Shown here: positions 62,411 to 64,000 of the stretch, one piece after another
Layout: every line of letters starts with the position of its first letter
How positions within the stretch are numbered: the stretch's first letter is position 1
NCBI RefSeq assembly: GCF_014851395.1
Contig: NW_024041150.1
Coordinates: forward strand, 24,851,225-24,915,224
Length of the DNA: 64,000 nt
DNA from: Micropterus salmoides
Lineage: Eukaryota > Chordata > Actinopteri > Centrarchiformes > Centrarchidae
Direction: 5' to 3'
Translations under genes and position numbers: made by a program
Notes under the pieces: generated by a model
Databases searched by the model: none
What the model saw: only the letters and a program-made list of their open reading frames with translations
Told to the model about the DNA's origin: nothing

Positions 62411-64000
62411 CTGTATGATCTTCTCATCTAACTCTCTGCGAATTCTTTCTTTAAAGGTGGTTATTACTTACTTTGTAGTTGCTTTGATTTAATTCTACTG
62501 TAGCACAAAAAGACCTTTAGGCGAATAAAACCCAAATCAAATGTGTGCTCCGGTGGTCAGCTTTAATTAAACAAACAGCACAGCAGCAGCCACATCTGTG
62601 TTTTGACACTGTTTGCCCTCCCCTGTGCAGCCACATGTATCTGTTGAACTGTTTAACTTTTCCTTATTGGCTGCCACCGGTGCCTGCCTCCAAGCAAACA
62701 CAACTACTACAGCGCTGTATTTGGAGAGGCTGTGCTTGATGAAAGGTAATTTAAATGCAGGATTATGTTAATCTGTCATGCAAGAATACAGTTTACCTTC
62801 AGTCGAGGTGGGACCATGGTTTGACAGCAGACTTCTGGGTAATGCAGTGTCAGCAGCTTTTTTCTGGGTGATATCAAACAGACTGAGTGTAGCTGTAAAA
62901 CTACAGTGGTCCAGTAGCCTCAGCTTCTTTTGTGCCACCAGGGTCACCCTGGCCCGTAACCCATAGTAACAACACCCTCTGTCAGGTCTGCCTCTGTGAT
63001 AACTCCCATTTTCACGTCACATCAGAGCTGCTGCTCTTATGTTGGTCAGACACATTTTCTTTTTTACCTCACGGGGACTGGATGCTCACAGCACTGTAAC
63101 GTTCTTCACATAATGATCAGCTAAAGGTGTGAATTCATACTAATAGCAAAAAGAGCAGATTTGTGTGTAATACTGCGACATGTTTGCTGGAAACAGAAAC
63201 AGAAACCAAAATTGAATATACTTGTGTCCAACGAGAATGGTGGCCAAAATCATCTTGAACTACTTAAATGAAATGTGATTGCCAATATGTCTATGTGTGT
63301 GATGCCTTGTTTGTTTTTTCTACTGTAATAATGCAATAAATACTTGTTTACTTGTTGAATTTTTTACCTTTACTACCAGCATCTACCCTAAATTCTTCAT
63401 CTAAATCTGTGAATTTGTAACAGAACCTGTGGGTGAGTGATGAAATGATACAGTGAAAGCTGAACCAACAGTGAAACCATTAGTTTAGCATCTGTCCTGA
63501 GCTTCTAAGCTAGCTGTCCTGAGCTAGTGTGAGTTTGTTGTTGTTATGATGATTCGTTGCCTGGGTCACAAAGCGTTTCTTTAACTTGAAGAAAGTTAGA
63601 AATAATTGCTTGCTTTGAAACAGCAATCATAGTTTCTGTTTTTTACACAGACAAGACTCTGTGTTCTTATGGAGCATTTTACTTAATGTGAACACCTAAA
63701 AGGAAAAACATGTTTAATTCTGTTTCAAAAAATGGAGTTTGAAGCTTTTTACAAATGAAAAATTTGTCATATAAACATGTAACCTCATTACTCAGCATTT
63801 TCAAACCTCATTACTCAGCATTTTCAAACTCCCCAGAGACTACAGTTGCTGAGATTGAAACATGCAGCCATTTTAATAGTGCATTAAAAAGAAAATCTTT
63901 ATTATATTTTTCTATTTCTATATTTTGATAGGATGAGCAGTGGGGGGAGGAAAGGACTGGTAGGGTGGGAATCCACACTCTGTGGGGCATCGCATTTTGT
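62411..64000. other. Intergenic; no gene seen
   Basis: No coding exon recognised. It contains a two-copy 23-bp tandem repeat at 63781-63826. Confidence 0.4.
63781..63826. repeat. Two-copy 23-bp tandem repeat
   Basis: The unit AACCTCATTACTCAGCATTT plus TCA occurs twice in a row without a difference. Confidence 0.95.

Overview
The window is vertebrate, and almost certainly a ray-finned (percomorph-like) fish. Its coding signal is broken into short exons with GT/AG splice sites. The intergenic DNA is AT-rich and crowded with Tc1, hAT-type, L2-type and R2/R4-type elements and SINEs in fish-typical forms. Two recognisable protein-coding genes lie on the minus strand in the order 5'-gpr78-(unidentified gene)-cpz-3'. 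In mammals GPR78 and CPZ are also neighbours (human 4p16.1), so the window looks like the fish counterpart of that block.

Layout: 0.5-3.5 kb is an antisense L2-type LINE with a SINE inside it. 6.9-9.9 kb is a nest of repeats around an antisense LINE with a restriction-like endonuclease. 10.6-12.2 kb is a TIR element. 16.7-25.2 kb is a complete 11-exon cpz gene (670 codons, continuous reading frame across all junctions) whose introns hold several MITEs. 25.8-27.3 kb has an hAT MITE with a perfect 8-bp target duplication and a decayed Tc1 element. 27.8-32.5 kb has the last four phase-compatible exons of a protein I cannot name, interleaved with a SINE, a piggyBac-like fragment, a Tc1 copy and a MITE. 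35.4-37.2 kb holds an inverted repeat pair that brackets a frameshifted, oppositely oriented copy of that gene's last exon. 44.2-47.1 kb is a three-exon gpr78 (340 codons). 47-64 kb is intergenic, with repeats, a long TG microsatellite, a Tc1 remnant split by another repeat, and a few high-complexity stretches that could be conserved non-coding elements.

The two named genes are not an operon. CPZ is a secreted or matrix-bound metallocarboxypeptidase with a Wnt-binding-type Frizzled domain, and GPR78 is an orphan class A receptor. I found no prokaryotic system, CRISPR array or RNA gene. The most distinctive observation is the unidentified gene and its inverted, frameshifted terminal-exon duplicate.
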